A stretch of DNA of 64,000 nucleotides from NCBI GenBank assembly GCA_900553185.1, contig USCT01000006.1, forward strand, positions 62,001 through 126,000. Reading direction: 5' to 3'. A program made the position numbers and the translations under genes. How positions within the stretch are numbered: the first letter of the stretch is position 1; each line of letters starts with the position of its first letter. This stretch comes from an uncultured Bacteroides sp. GTDB lineage: Bacteria > Bacteroidota > Bacteroidia > Bacteroidales > Bacteroidaceae. The notes beneath the pieces are model-generated. The model was not told where the DNA came from. It did not search any database and worked only from the letters and a program-made list of their open reading frames with translations. Shown piece by piece: positions 42,915-51,284 of the stretch.

Positions 42915-43718
42915 ATGAGCTGGTTTGAAGCATTGATACTGGGTATTCTGCAGGGACTGACAGAATATCTCCCGGTAAGCAGCAGCGGTCATCTGACCAT
43001 CGGGTCGGCACTGTTTGGAATTGAAGGAGAAGACAACCTTACCTTTACGATTGTGGTTCACATAGCAACCGTACTGAGTACACTGGTTATCCTGTGGAAA
43101 GAAATAGACTGGATTTTCCGCGGACTTTTCAAGTTTCAGATGAATGCCGAAACCAAATATGCAATCAACATTGTCGTATCCATGATTCCGATCGGAATCG
43201 TAGGAGTGTTTTTCAAGGATACAGTAGAGGAAATTTTCGGTTCCGGCCTGCTGATTGTCGGTATCATGCTGCTGGTTACCGCAGCCTTGCTGACTTTTTC
43301 GTATTACGCCAAACCCCGTATCAAGGAAAACATCAGCCTGAAGGATGCCTTCATCATCGGTATCGCACAGGCATGCGCGGTCATGCCGGGACTTTCACGC
43401 TCGGGTACCACCATTGCCACCGGTCTGATGCTGGGCGACAAGAAAGAGAAACTGGCACAGTTCTCGTTCCTGATGGTCATTCCTCCCATCCTGGGAGAAG
43501 CCCTGCTGGATGGCATGAAAATTATTGAAGGAGCTTCTGCCAGCGGAGCCGAAGTCTCCGTTACGGCACTGATTATCGGATTCCTGGGTGCGTTCGTTTC
43601 CGGATGCATCGCCTGCAAATGGATGATCAACATCGTAAAGAAAGGAAAGCTGGTATACTTTGGCATTTACTGTGCCATCGCAGGTATCGCCACCATCATC
43701 TACAGCCTGATAGGATAA
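42915..43718 (+). CDS. uppP: Undecaprenyl-diphosphate phosphatase
   Basis: This inner-membrane enzyme recycles the lipid carrier of peptidoglycan and surface glycan synthesis by dephosphorylating undecaprenyl diphosphate. Its 267 residues contain about eight helices. The catalytic motifs are GLTEYLPVSSSGHL (14-27, with the family glutamate and serine-rich loop) and PGLSRSGTTIATGL (near 158-171, with the arginine). Over-expression of homologues gives bacitracin resistance, hence the old name bacA. It lies in the ftsX-to-folK run, 37 bases after the DUF3098 gene. Confidence 0.96.
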   Translation: MSWFEALILGILQGLTEYLPVSSSGHLTIGSALFGIEGEDNLTFTIVVHIATVLSTLVILWKEIDWIFRGLFKFQMNAETKYAINIVVSMIPIGIVGVFFKDTVEEIFGSGLLIVGIMLLVTAALLTFSYYAKPRIKENISLKDAFIIGIAQACAVMPGLSRSGTTIATGLMLGDKKEKLAQFSFLMVIPPILGEALLDGMKIIEGASASGAEVSVTALIIGFLGAFVSGCIACKWMINIVKKGKLVYFGIYCAIAGIATIIYSLIG

Positions 43719-43728
43719 ACTGTAACCC

Positions 43729-44433
43729 ATGAATTTTAAAGAAGGAGAAGTTTTATATTTCGACAAGCCGCTGCGATGGACATCGTTCGCGGTAGTCAAC
43801 AAGATCAGATACCACATCAGCCGCAAGCTGGGAGTTAAGAAAATAAAGGTAGGACATGCCGGCACCCTCGACCCGCTGGCCACCGGTGTCATGATTATCT
43901 GCACCGGAAAAGCCACCAAACGGATCGAAGAGTTCCAGTACCACACCAAAGAGTACATTGCCACGCTGCAACTGGGAGCTACCACTCCCTCGTACGACCT
44001 GGAAAAGGAAATCGACGCCACCTACCCCACGGAACACATCACACGTGAACTGGTAGAAGAAACCCTGAAACAGTTTGTGGGAACCATCGAACAGGTACCT
44101 CCGGCTTTTTCGGCCTGCAAGATTGACGGAAAACGGGCATACGATCTGGCCCGGCAAGGAGACGAAGTACCCCTGAAGGCCAAGACACTGGTCATCGACG
44201 AAATAGAGCTGCTGGATTGCAACCTGCCGGAAATCAGGATCAGAGTAGTATGCAGCAAGGGAACCTATATCCGTGCCCTGGCACGCGACATCGGCGAAGC
44301 CCTCCACAGCGGAGCCCATCTGACAGGCCTCATCCGTACGCGGGTAGGCGACGTAAGACTGGAAGACTGCATGAAAGTGGAGGATTTCGAGACCTGGCTC
44401 GACAAACAAGAGATAGAAGTTACTAACGAATAA
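43729..44433 (+). CDS. truB: tRNA pseudouridine(55) synthase
   Basis: This enzyme makes pseudouridine 55 in the T-loop of tRNAs. Its 234 residues carry the catalytic aspartate in HAGTLDPLATG (near 43-53) and the family motifs PPAFSACKIDGKRAYDLAR (near 124-142) and CSKGTYIRALARDIG (near 176-190). It is shorter than the E. coli enzyme because the C-terminal PUA domain is absent or reduced, as is usual in Bacteroidota. It starts 10 bases after uppP and ends 20 bases before queA. Confidence 0.96.
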   Translation: MNFKEGEVLYFDKPLRWTSFAVVNKIRYHISRKLGVKKIKVGHAGTLDPLATGVMIICTGKATKRIEEFQYHTKEYIATLQLGATTPSYDLEKEIDATYPTEHITRELVEETLKQFVGTIEQVPPAFSACKIDGKRAYDLARQGDEVPLKAKTLVIDEIELLDCNLPEIRIRVVCSKGTYIRALARDIGEALHSGAHLTGLIRTRVGDVRLEDCMKVEDFETWLDKQEIEVTNE

Positions 44434-44453
44434 GGAAAGAAAGGAAGAAGAAG

Positions 44454-45509
44454 ATGAAACTGTCACAATTCAAATTCAAACTGCCGGAAGAGAAAATAGC
44501 GCTCTACCCGGCCAAGTACCGGGACGAATCCCGCCTGATGGTCGTACACAAGGAAAGCGGCCAGCTGGAACACGTCATATTCAAGGATATCCTGAATTAT
44601 TTCGACGACAAGGATGTGTTTATCTTTAACGATACCAAAGTATTTCCTGCACGCCTGTACGGAAACAAGGAAAAAACAGGTGCACGCATCGAAGTCTTTC
44701 TCTTGCGCGAACTGAACGAAGAACTCCGCCTGTGGGACGTTCTGGTAGACCCCGCCCGCAAGATCCGTATCGGCAACAAGCTTTACTTCGGCGACGACGA
44801 CTCGATGGTAGCCGAAGTCATCGACAATACCACTTCACGGGGCAGAACCCTGCGCTTCCTTTATGACGGTCCGCACGATGAGTTCAAGAAAGCACTTTAC
44901 GCCCTCGGACAGCCACCGCTGCCTCCATTTATCCACCGCGCGGCCGAACCGGAAGACGAAGAACGTTTCCAGACCATCTTCGCCAAGAATGAAGGAGCCG
45001 TTACCGTACCGGCAGCCGGACTGCACTTCAGCCGGGAGCTGATGAAACGCATGGAAATCAAGGGAATCGATTTCGCCTTCATCACCATGCATGCCGGACT
45101 GGGCAACTTCCGCGACATCGATGTGGAAGACCTGACCAAGCACAAGATGGATTCCGAACAGATGTTTGTCAACGCAGATGCCTGCCGGATTGTGAACGAC
45201 GCGAAGGACCGTGGAAACAAGGTATGTGCCGTAGGTACAACCGTCATGCGTACCATCGAAACCGCAGTAGGAACCGACGGACACCTGAAAGAATACGAAG
45301 GATGGACCAATAAGTTCATCTTCCCTCCGTATGACTTCTCGGTAGCCAACGCCATGGTCAGCAACTTCCACATGCCGCTCTCTACCATGCTGATGCTGGT
45401 CTGTGCCTACGGAGGTTACGAACTGATCATGGACGCCTACAACGTGGCGCTGAAAGAAGGTTACCGCTTCGGAACATACGGCGACGCCATGCTGATTCTC
45501 GACAAATAA
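44454..45509 (+). CDS. queA: S-adenosylmethionine:tRNA ribosyltransferase-isomerase
   Basis: This enzyme transfers the ribosyl part of SAM to preQ1 in tRNA, forming epoxyqueuosine. Its 351 residues match the family. Recognisable stretches are FNDTKVFPARL (near 57-67), AGLHFSRELM (near 187) and AVGTTVMRTIETA (near 260), with the SNFHMPLSTMLMLVCAYGG segment near the end. It lies between truB and folK with short gaps. Together with mnmG, miaB and truB it makes tRNA modification a theme of this window. Confidence 0.96.
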   Translation: MKLSQFKFKLPEEKIALYPAKYRDESRLMVVHKESGQLEHVIFKDILNYFDDKDVFIFNDTKVFPARLYGNKEKTGARIEVFLLRELNEELRLWDVLVDPARKIRIGNKLYFGDDDSMVAEVIDNTTSRGRTLRFLYDGPHDEFKKALYALGQPPLPPFIHRAAEPEDEERFQTIFAKNEGAVTVPAAGLHFSRELMKRMEIKGIDFAFITMHAGLGNFRDIDVEDLTKHKMDSEQMFVNADACRIVNDAKDRGNKVCAVGTTVMRTIETAVGTDGHLKEYEGWTNKFIFPPYDFSVANAMVSNFHMPLSTMLMLVCAYGGYELIMDAYNVALKEGYRFGTYGDAMLILDK

Positions 45510-45518
45510 ATCAGCGAC

Positions 45519-45983
45519 ATGGCAAACGTTTACCTTGGCCTGGGAACCAACCTGGGCGATAAACCAGGAAATTTACGTACTGCTGTCGATAGAATCAACG
45601 AAAAGGTAGGGAAGGTCACTTCCCTATCTTCTTTTTTTGAAACAGCCCCCTGGGGATTCCAGTCCGACAACAGTTTCCTGAACGCGGCTCTCTGCGTACA
45701 GACTGCACTTTCTCCGCAGGAAGTATTATCCCTCACACAAGACATCGAACGCTGCCTGGGACGACTTCATAAGTCTGTAAACGGAGCTTACAGCGACCGC
45801 ATCATCGACATCGACCTGTTGCTTTACGACGACCTGATACTGTCCGACGACAGGCTGGTCATCCCCCATCCGCTGATGGCCGAACGCAGTTTCGTGCTGC
45901 TCCCACTGGCAGAAATCGCAGCCGGTGTCGTGCATCCGGTCTTACACAAGACCATCGGCGAACTGACTGAAAAGTTTCTGTAG
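45519..45983 (+). CDS. folK: 2-amino-4-hydroxy-6-hydroxymethyldihydropteridine diphosphokinase
   Basis: This folate pathway enzyme pyrophosphorylates 6-hydroxymethyl-7,8-dihydropterin. Its 154 residues match the family. LGLGTNLGDKPGNL (5-18) and the signature DRIIDIDLLLYDD (near 87-99, with the two magnesium-binding aspartates) are clear, as is IPHPLMAERSFVLLPLAEI. It is the last gene of the run that starts with the methyltransferase and ftsX. It is followed by hairpins and a dispersed repeat. Confidence 0.95.
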   Translation: MANVYLGLGTNLGDKPGNLRTAVDRINEKVGKVTSLSSFFETAPWGFQSDNSFLNAALCVQTALSPQEVLSLTQDIERCLGRLHKSVNGAYSDRIIDIDLLLYDDLILSDDRLVIPHPLMAERSFVLLPLAEIAAGVVHPVLHKTIGELTEKFL

Positions 45984-46024
45984 CCGGACTCTTTTCAGCC
46001 GGAAAGCCATCGGATTCCGGTCCG

Positions 46025-46077
46025 AACATGCCTTGCACCTCAACGTCCTCGTGTCCGAAATAAAACACGAGCATGTT
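46025..46077 (+). terminator. Possible terminator hairpin after folK
   Basis: CTCGTGT (46048-46054) pairs with ACACGAG (46065-46071), and AACATG/CATGTT flank it more loosely. The T-tract is weak; the repeat at 46087-46150 may terminate instead. Confidence 0.4.
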
Positions 46078-46086
46078 TGAATCAAT

Positions 46087-46150
46087 ACGTCCGTTCGTTT
46101 TCATCAAGACGCCTAGACGTTCTTATGAAAACGAACGGACGTATTTTTTT
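46087..46150. repeat. Dispersed intergenic repeat, copy C: perfect 18-base inverted repeat with T-tract
   Basis: ACGTCCGTTCGTTTTCAT (46087-46104) is exactly complementary to ATGAAAACGAACGGACGT (46125-46142). The 20-base centre pairs further (AAGACG with CGTTCTT). TATTTTTTT follows, so it can act as a terminator for folK. Its arm is the core of the repeats near 9020 and 26128. Confidence 0.8.
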
Positions 46151-46207
46151 CTCTCCATTTATTTTGTATCTCTCCATTTATTTTGTATCTCTCCATTTAT
46201 TTTGTAT
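46151..46207 (+). repeat. Three tandem copies of a 19-bp unit, promoter-like
   Basis: CTCTCCATTTATTTTGTAT is repeated three times without change (46151, 46170, 46189). Each unit ends TTTGTAT. The TTTG of unit 2 (46182-46185) lies exactly 19 bases before TATCTTCA (46205-46212), which resembles a -7 box with two mismatches. Transcription would begin about 20 bases before the GH110 start. Confidence 0.75.
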
Positions 46208-46237
46208 CTTCACCCTAAAATGTGGAAAACATCATCT

Positions 46238-48022
46238 ATGAAACGCAACACCCTTCTTCTGTCCATGCTATGGCTGTTCAGCTGCCTGTTCGCCTGGAGT
46301 CAGCCCCGTGTGTATGAAATGTCCGACTTTGGAATCATTCCCGGCAAAAAGACAAACCTTTCCGGAAAAATGGAGAAAGCCCTCCAGAAAATCCGGAAAC
46401 AAGCCTCCGGAAATGACAGTATCGTACTCCGTTTCGAGCCGGGTACCTATCATTTTCACCCCAAAGGCGCGGCCATCCGCGAATATTATGTTTCCAACCA
46501 TGACCAGGTAGCCTCCAAATCCATCGGACTGGCACTCGATGAGTTCCATTCCCTGACGCTCGAAGGAAACGGTGCCCAGTTCATTTTCCACGGCCGCATG
46601 CTGCCGCTGGCTCTGACACACAGCCGCAACTGTACACTGAAAGACTTCAGTATTGACCATGCCAATCCACAGATAGCCCAGGCAGAGATTGTCAGCAACG
46701 ACCCGGAACAGGGAATCACTTTCCGGGTAGCTCCATGGGTGAACTACCGCATTACCCAGGATTCGCTGTTCGAAACCTACGGAGAAGGCTGGGCACTCCG
46801 CCAGAGTGCAGGTATCGCCTTCGAAAAAGAAACCCGACGGGTATGCTACAACACCAGTGACATCGGTGTCCCGACCAAAGGCATTACCGAAATCGAACCG
46901 GGACTGCTCCGTGCTCCCCGCTGGAAAGACAAACGACTCACTCCGGGCACTGTCATGGCCCTGCGCACCTGGGAACGCCCTACTCCCGGTATCTTTTTAT
47001 CCCATGACACACAGACTACCCTGAAAAACGTGACCGTACATTATGCCGAAGGAATGGGACTGCTGGCACAACTCTGCGAAGATATCACGCTGGACGGTTT
47101 CAATGTTTGCCTGAAAGGAAAGGATGACCCGCGTTATTTCACCACCCAGGCCGACGCGACCCACTTCTCACAATGCAAGGGGAAAATCACGTCTGTCAAC
47201 GGCCTGTATGAAAACATGATGGACGATGCCATCAACGTACACGGTACCTACCTGAAGATTCTGGAACGGATAGACAACCATACCGTACGCGGACGCTACA
47301 TGCACGACCAGGCTTGGGGATTCGACTGGGGCTTTGCCGGCGACAGTGTGAAGTTCATCCGGACCCGAACCATGGATATGGAAAAAGAAGTCTATACCAT
47401 TGCCGAAATACGCCCGCACGACAAGCCACAAATAACAGGAGCAAGAGAATTCGTCATTACATTCAAGGAAGAGCTTTCGCCTTCCATGACTCCCGAAGCC
47501 TCTTACGGTATCGAAAACCTGACCTGGACGCCCGAAGTCTATTTTGCCCACAACACCGTCCGCCACAACCGTGCACGGGGCTCGCTCTTCAGTACTCCGA
47601 AACGTACAGTAGTAGAAGAAAACCTGTTCGACCATACATCAGGAACCGCCATCCTGCTTTGCGGCGACTGCAACGGCTGGTTCGAGACCGGTGCCTGTCA
47701 CGATGTACTCATCCGCAAGAACAAATTCATCAATGCCCTGACCAACCTGTTCCAGTTTACCAATGCGGTCATCTCCATTTATCCGGAAATTCCTGACCTT
47801 GACGGACAGACAACGTATTTCCACGGAGGAAAACCGGGAGCGATACAAATTGTCGACAATGAATTCGACACCTTCGACGCGCCGATTCTTTATGCCAAAT
47901 CGGTAGACGGACTGGTATTCAGACAAAACATTATCCGGACCAATACAGATTATCCGCCGTTCCACTGGAACCACAACCGCTTCCTGCTGGAACGGGTAAA
48001 CCGGATAGAAATAAGCGAGTAG
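46238..48022 (+). CDS. Glycoside hydrolase family 110 alpha-galactosidase
   Basis: This is a secreted enzyme of 594 residues from ATG 46238 with a signal peptide (about 1-22, ending AWSQ). The body is a right-handed parallel beta-helix of the GH110 type, with EMSDFGIIPG at the start and repeated turn motifs (NCTLKDFSIDHANPQ, DITLDGFNVCLKGKDDP). ENMMDDAINVHGTYL (near 325-339) carries the acidic pair I take to be catalytic. GH110 enzymes of Bacteroides remove alpha-1,3-linked galactose from blood group B or linear alpha-Gal epitopes; which one cannot be told here. The longer frame to 46073 crosses the repeats. The alternative start is ATG 46220. It is followed by a small beta-barrel gene. Confidence 0.85.
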   Translation: MKRNTLLLSMLWLFSCLFAWSQPRVYEMSDFGIIPGKKTNLSGKMEKALQKIRKQASGNDSIVLRFEPGTYHFHPKGAAIREYYVSNHDQVASKSIGLALDEFHSLTLEGNGAQFIFHGRMLPLALTHSRNCTLKDFSIDHANPQIAQAEIVSNDPEQGITFRVAPWVNYRITQDSLFETYGEGWALRQSAGIAFEKETRRVCYNTSDIGVPTKGITEIEPGLLRAPRWKDKRLTPGTVMALRTWERPTPGIFLSHDTQTTLKNVTVHYAEGMGLLAQLCEDITLDGFNVCLKGKDDPRYFTTQADATHFSQCKGKITSVNGLYENMMDDAINVHGTYLKILERIDNHTVRGRYMHDQAWGFDWGFAGDSVKFIRTRTMDMEKEVYTIAEIRPHDKPQITGAREFVITFKEELSPSMTPEASYGIENLTWTPEVYFAHNTVRHNRARGSLFSTPKRTVVEENLFDHTSGTAILLCGDCNGWFETGACHDVLIRKNKFINALTNLFQFTNAVISIYPEIPDLDGQTTYFHGGKPGAIQIVDNEFDTFDAPILYAKSVDGLVFRQNIIRTNTDYPPFHWNHNRFLLERVNRIEISE

Positions 48023-48053
48023 AAATTATATATCAACCCTAAATAAACCTATT

Positions 48054-48593
48054 ATGAAAACATTCATTATTCCCTTATTCTTATTGGGTTCCTGTCTGCT
48101 GGCTTCTGCCCAGACTAAAGAACGTGGTCTGTTCATCGAATTGAATGGCGGATATGGACAGACCGAAAGGTACGACAATACGCATGATGGATATGCTTTC
48201 CTGTCACCCGCTATCGGCTATCAGTTCAACAACCGATGGGCAGCCGGAATAAAGACACGTTTCGAATTAGCCGCCGACAAGTTCAAAACGTTCGGAGCTT
48301 ACGGACAGTATGCCTTCTGGCAGACAAACCGTATAAAGCTATTTGGTGAAGCTGCCGCTACAGTATCAGTATGTAGCGGTAAGGACGGAGGTAATGATAA
48401 TTACAGTGAAGCCGGATTATCGGTAGGGGCGGCTTACTCACTTGGAAGGCACTGTAATATTCTTCTGCGTTACCTTCACATAGGCTACAGCGACGCATAT
48501 CACAGAAGTGAAGATTTCTGTCTGGGCGACGGAAGGTTTATCGTAGACGGTAATCTGAAACGCCTGCAAATAGGAGTCCAGTGGATTTTTTAA
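48054..48593 (+). CDS. Small outer-membrane beta-barrel protein
   Basis: This is a protein of 179 residues with a signal peptide (about 1-19, ending ASAQ). Alternating hydrophobic strands follow (GLFIELNGGYG, FLSPAIGYQF, WAAGIKTRFEL, IKLFGEAAATVSV, CNILLRYLHIGY) and a final LQIGVQWIF ending in Phe, the usual C-terminal signal for barrel insertion. About eight strands are likely. Function unknown. It starts 31 bases after GH110 and is probably on the same transcript, which ends at a good terminator. Confidence 0.8.
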   Translation: MKTFIIPLFLLGSCLLASAQTKERGLFIELNGGYGQTERYDNTHDGYAFLSPAIGYQFNNRWAAGIKTRFELAADKFKTFGAYGQYAFWQTNRIKLFGEAAATVSVCSGKDGGNDNYSEAGLSVGAAYSLGRHCNILLRYLHIGYSDAYHRSEDFCLGDGRFIVDGNLKRLQIGVQWIF

Positions 48594-48672
48594 AAAGTCC
48601 GATTGCAAGAATGAACAGGGTAAGCGATGATGTCTCTTGGGCCTGTCAGTAAATCATTGCAAGATATTCAAG

Positions 48673-48716
48673 AAGGAGCTGTGCCGTTTTCCCGACACAG
48701 CTCCTTTGTCTTTTCA
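48673..48716 (+). terminator. Terminator of the GH110 unit
   Basis: AAGGAGCTGTG (48673-48683) and CACAGCTCCTT (48696-48706) pair perfectly over 11 bases, followed by TGTCTTTT. Confidence 0.8.
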
Positions 48717-48781
48717 CGTGACCGGCAATTTGTCTTTTAGCGGACTACTAAAAAACAACAAGTCCGACCGGTTACAGCCTA

Positions 48782-50983
48782 TCAGTATACATTCACTTCG
48801 TCCATAAAGAACCAGGCCGGATAGCCCACGCCGTAATGCCAGGTAGGACAAAGACCGATACCTTTTACTTCCACCTTGATGTAGCGGGCTGTAACGGGTT
48901 GCTCCGCCGTTACCTCTCCTTTGACAAATTTCACCTGCACATCGCGGTCCTCGTCGAACTTGAAGGAACCGAAAGGACGGAACTCCTTGTTGTCGGAAGA
49001 AACGGAATAGGTACCTCCGGCAGGCAACAGAATCCACGCCCCCAACTGATGAAGGAAGTCTGTTTCTATCCGGGTAAATGTCTTCTCCTCACCCAAGTCA
49101 AGGACAAAGGCCGCATCGGTGCCTTCCCATCCTACCCAGCTTTCCACATACGTAGTACCGCCATACAGTCCATCGGTAAGTGCCGTATCAGCCAAAGCCC
49201 GATAGCGTTCATGAGGCGGTTTTATCCATGTCACCCGGGCACCGGCAGCCTTACTCTGTTCCTTCTGCGGAAGAAAACGTTGGCGGTACAGCCTGCAGTA
49301 ATCGTCCGGCCGGTTATTGCGTTCGTTCAGCGAAGTGACACCCAGACCGACTGTCCGCTCCTCGAACAGATTCAGCAACTCTTGAACAGCTGTCTTGTCC
49401 GAATGAATATCCGTCCGTGCCAGCTCCAGTTCGGAGTACTGCAACGGCAGACGTGACAGACGGACACGGTTCAGCAATACCGTATCTGCCGATACCGCGG
49501 CCTCCGCCTTATCGAACAAAGCGTCATAGGTTTTCAGCAAAGCAGGTCTCAGCATGCCGTTCTTGTGCGAAATCGGAGAATCATAAATCCACAACGGCTG
49601 TCCGCTGGCCAACAAGGCTCCCTGCATGATTTTCTGATACTGATACAGGTAAGGAGCGGCCGCACCGTAATAACCTTTCATGAAGGTCTGCATCAGCGAA
49701 TCGGTATCCAGTTCCGGATTCCACATCAGCTTGGCTATCATATAGGCACGCATTTCCGAGAAATCTCCTCCACGGATGCCGTTCACCTGCGAGAAGTGCA
49801 TCGTGACATGGTTCTTCTTGAACAGTTGGATATTCGGCTGCAGGATATGGAAATTCGGGAACGGAGAAACGATGTTGTCGAAGTTGATGCCATAATCCCA
49901 TACGAAAATATTGTCGGAGATACGCGACCAGCCTTCCAGGGCCTTCACAAATACCTGCCCCGATTCATTGTCGGTAAGCGGAACCTCCCGTTTACAGTCG
50001 ATGTCACACAGCATGATGTTCACATTCTTCAACGGCTTGACATGCTTGGGCGGCTGCATGGTAAACAGGTAAGCCAGTGTAGAAAATTCCTTATCGGGGA
50101 AACGCTCGGCCAGCTTGTTCAGGAAACGGATGAAATTTCCTGACGGGGAACCTTCGTATTCGTCCACCTCCCTACAGGCCGGACAGCGGCAGTTGGTATT
50201 GTTTCCGTCGTTCTGACTGATGGAAATCATCTTCATATCCGGATGAGCCTTGAAGATGGAATCCAGCCGTGAAGCGACCACTTCGAACACCTCCGGATTG
50301 GTCAGACACCACTGGCTGTTGTCGCCCGGACGGCGTTCACCGTTGATAAAGGAATAATATTCCGGATGTTCCTTGCCGAATACCGAAGCCGGAAGGATGC
50401 GGTTGAAAGTATGCACCCACATGTTGTCGATAAACATCTCATCCGGTTCTTCCAGGCGGAACCACAATTTATAGACAGGGTCTTCATTGCCGTAACTCCA
50501 GGTCTGCCGGTAACGGAAAGCAGGCACTTCCGTACGCTCAATCTGCGGCAGCTGAACCGTCTTCAAGGACGGATAAGTACAGGCATTCGCCGCATAATAG
50601 GAAACCCCGAGATACTGCTCCAGAAGAGTTACAACTCCATAGATACTCCCCTTTCCGGGACCTCCGGAAATGAAAAGCTGCCGGTCGGCCGTATGAATGC
50701 GGAAACCGTCTTCACCGATACTGCCCGATGTATCTTCACGGATGACCACATCGCCTGCACGGGCAGATTTTCCGGTCGTTACCGGCAAGGTGGCCTGACT
50801 GATGCGCTTGACAAAATCCTGCAGAAGCGAAGCTGCCTGACGGGAAGTCTCCGTATCCTGCCGTAAAACGATACGTGATACCGGACGGCTGTCCTCTACC
50901 AGGGTAATCTGTCCTCTTGCCGGCAGAGTTACTCCCCACAGACCCAAAAGGACAGCTGCAATCTGAACAATCTGTTTTTTCAT
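48782..50983 (-). CDS. DUF4838 (GH163-type) glycosidase candidate with discoidin-like C-terminus
   Basis: This is a secreted protein of 733 residues from ATG 50983 (the frame also has a TTG at 50992). After a signal peptide (about 1-24) comes an N-terminal alpha/beta domain (about 30-125, SRQAASLLQDFVKRI... GGPGKGSIYGVVTLLEQYLG) of the kind that precedes GH20/GH67 barrels. The DUF4838 catalytic region follows (about 190-450: ISISQNDGNNTNCRCPAC, NIMLCDIDCKREVP). An F5/8-type C (discoidin) domain ends it (about 600-733). As I recall, DUF4838 became family GH163 when a Bacteroides member was shown to be an endo-beta-N-acetylglucosaminidase on complex N-glycans. The substrate here is inference. 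It converges on the GH110 unit. Confidence 0.75.
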   Translation of the reverse strand: MKKQIVQIAAVLLGLWGVTLPARGQITLVEDSRPVSRIVLRQDTETSRQAASLLQDFVKRISQATLPVTTGKSARAGDVVIREDTSGSIGEDGFRIHTADRQLFISGGPGKGSIYGVVTLLEQYLGVSYYAANACTYPSLKTVQLPQIERTEVPAFRYRQTWSYGNEDPVYKLWFRLEEPDEMFIDNMWVHTFNRILPASVFGKEHPEYYSFINGERRPGDNSQWCLTNPEVFEVVASRLDSIFKAHPDMKMISISQNDGNNTNCRCPACREVDEYEGSPSGNFIRFLNKLAERFPDKEFSTLAYLFTMQPPKHVKPLKNVNIMLCDIDCKREVPLTDNESGQVFVKALEGWSRISDNIFVWDYGINFDNIVSPFPNFHILQPNIQLFKKNHVTMHFSQVNGIRGGDFSEMRAYMIAKLMWNPELDTDSLMQTFMKGYYGAAAPYLYQYQKIMQGALLASGQPLWIYDSPISHKNGMLRPALLKTYDALFDKAEAAVSADTVLLNRVRLSRLPLQYSELELARTDIHSDKTAVQELLNLFEERTVGLGVTSLNERNNRPDDYCRLYRQRFLPQKEQSKAAGARVTWIKPPHERYRALADTALTDGLYGGTTYVESWVGWEGTDAAFVLDLGEEKTFTRIETDFLHQLGAWILLPAGGTYSVSSDNKEFRPFGSFKFDEDRDVQVKFVKGEVTAEQPVTARYIKVEVKGIGLCPTWHYGVGYPAWFFMDEVNVY

Positions 50984-51284
50984 AGTTTTCAATATAATTT
51001 AAAAGCGGGAGCAAGTTACAAAAAATAAGCCTTCCCGTCAACGGAAATTCCATGAAAAGGAAAAACGTCCGAAAGAATGGAAAGCTTTGTTAAAATACAA
51101 GCGAATCTGTAATTATTCCAATTTTTATTATTACCTTCGCAGCCGAAAATAAATGTGGAAAGATTTGAGTAGCTTGCAACCACGGAAAAAAATGCTAAAA
51201 CACAGATTAATTCCTTGAGAACACCCTCCTACTCTTGTCCGTACACGGATACAACAACCAATTTTATTTTAATTTAAAAAGATT
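50984..51284. other. Divergent intergenic region upstream of metK
   Basis: A likely metK -7 box, TACCTTCG (51132-51139, one mismatch), gives a leader of about 140 bases. I compared the leader with SAM riboswitch cores from memory and recognised none. No clear promoter of the DUF4838 gene was found on the other strand. Confidence 0.4.

Noticed and set aside
46151..46207. CRISPR-like repeat array
   Set aside because: The three units are directly adjacent with no spacers, and there are no cas genes.
51140..51284. SAM riboswitch in the metK leader
   Set aside because: The leader is long, but no conserved SAM-aptamer core was recognised; a covariance-model scan would be needed to claim one.
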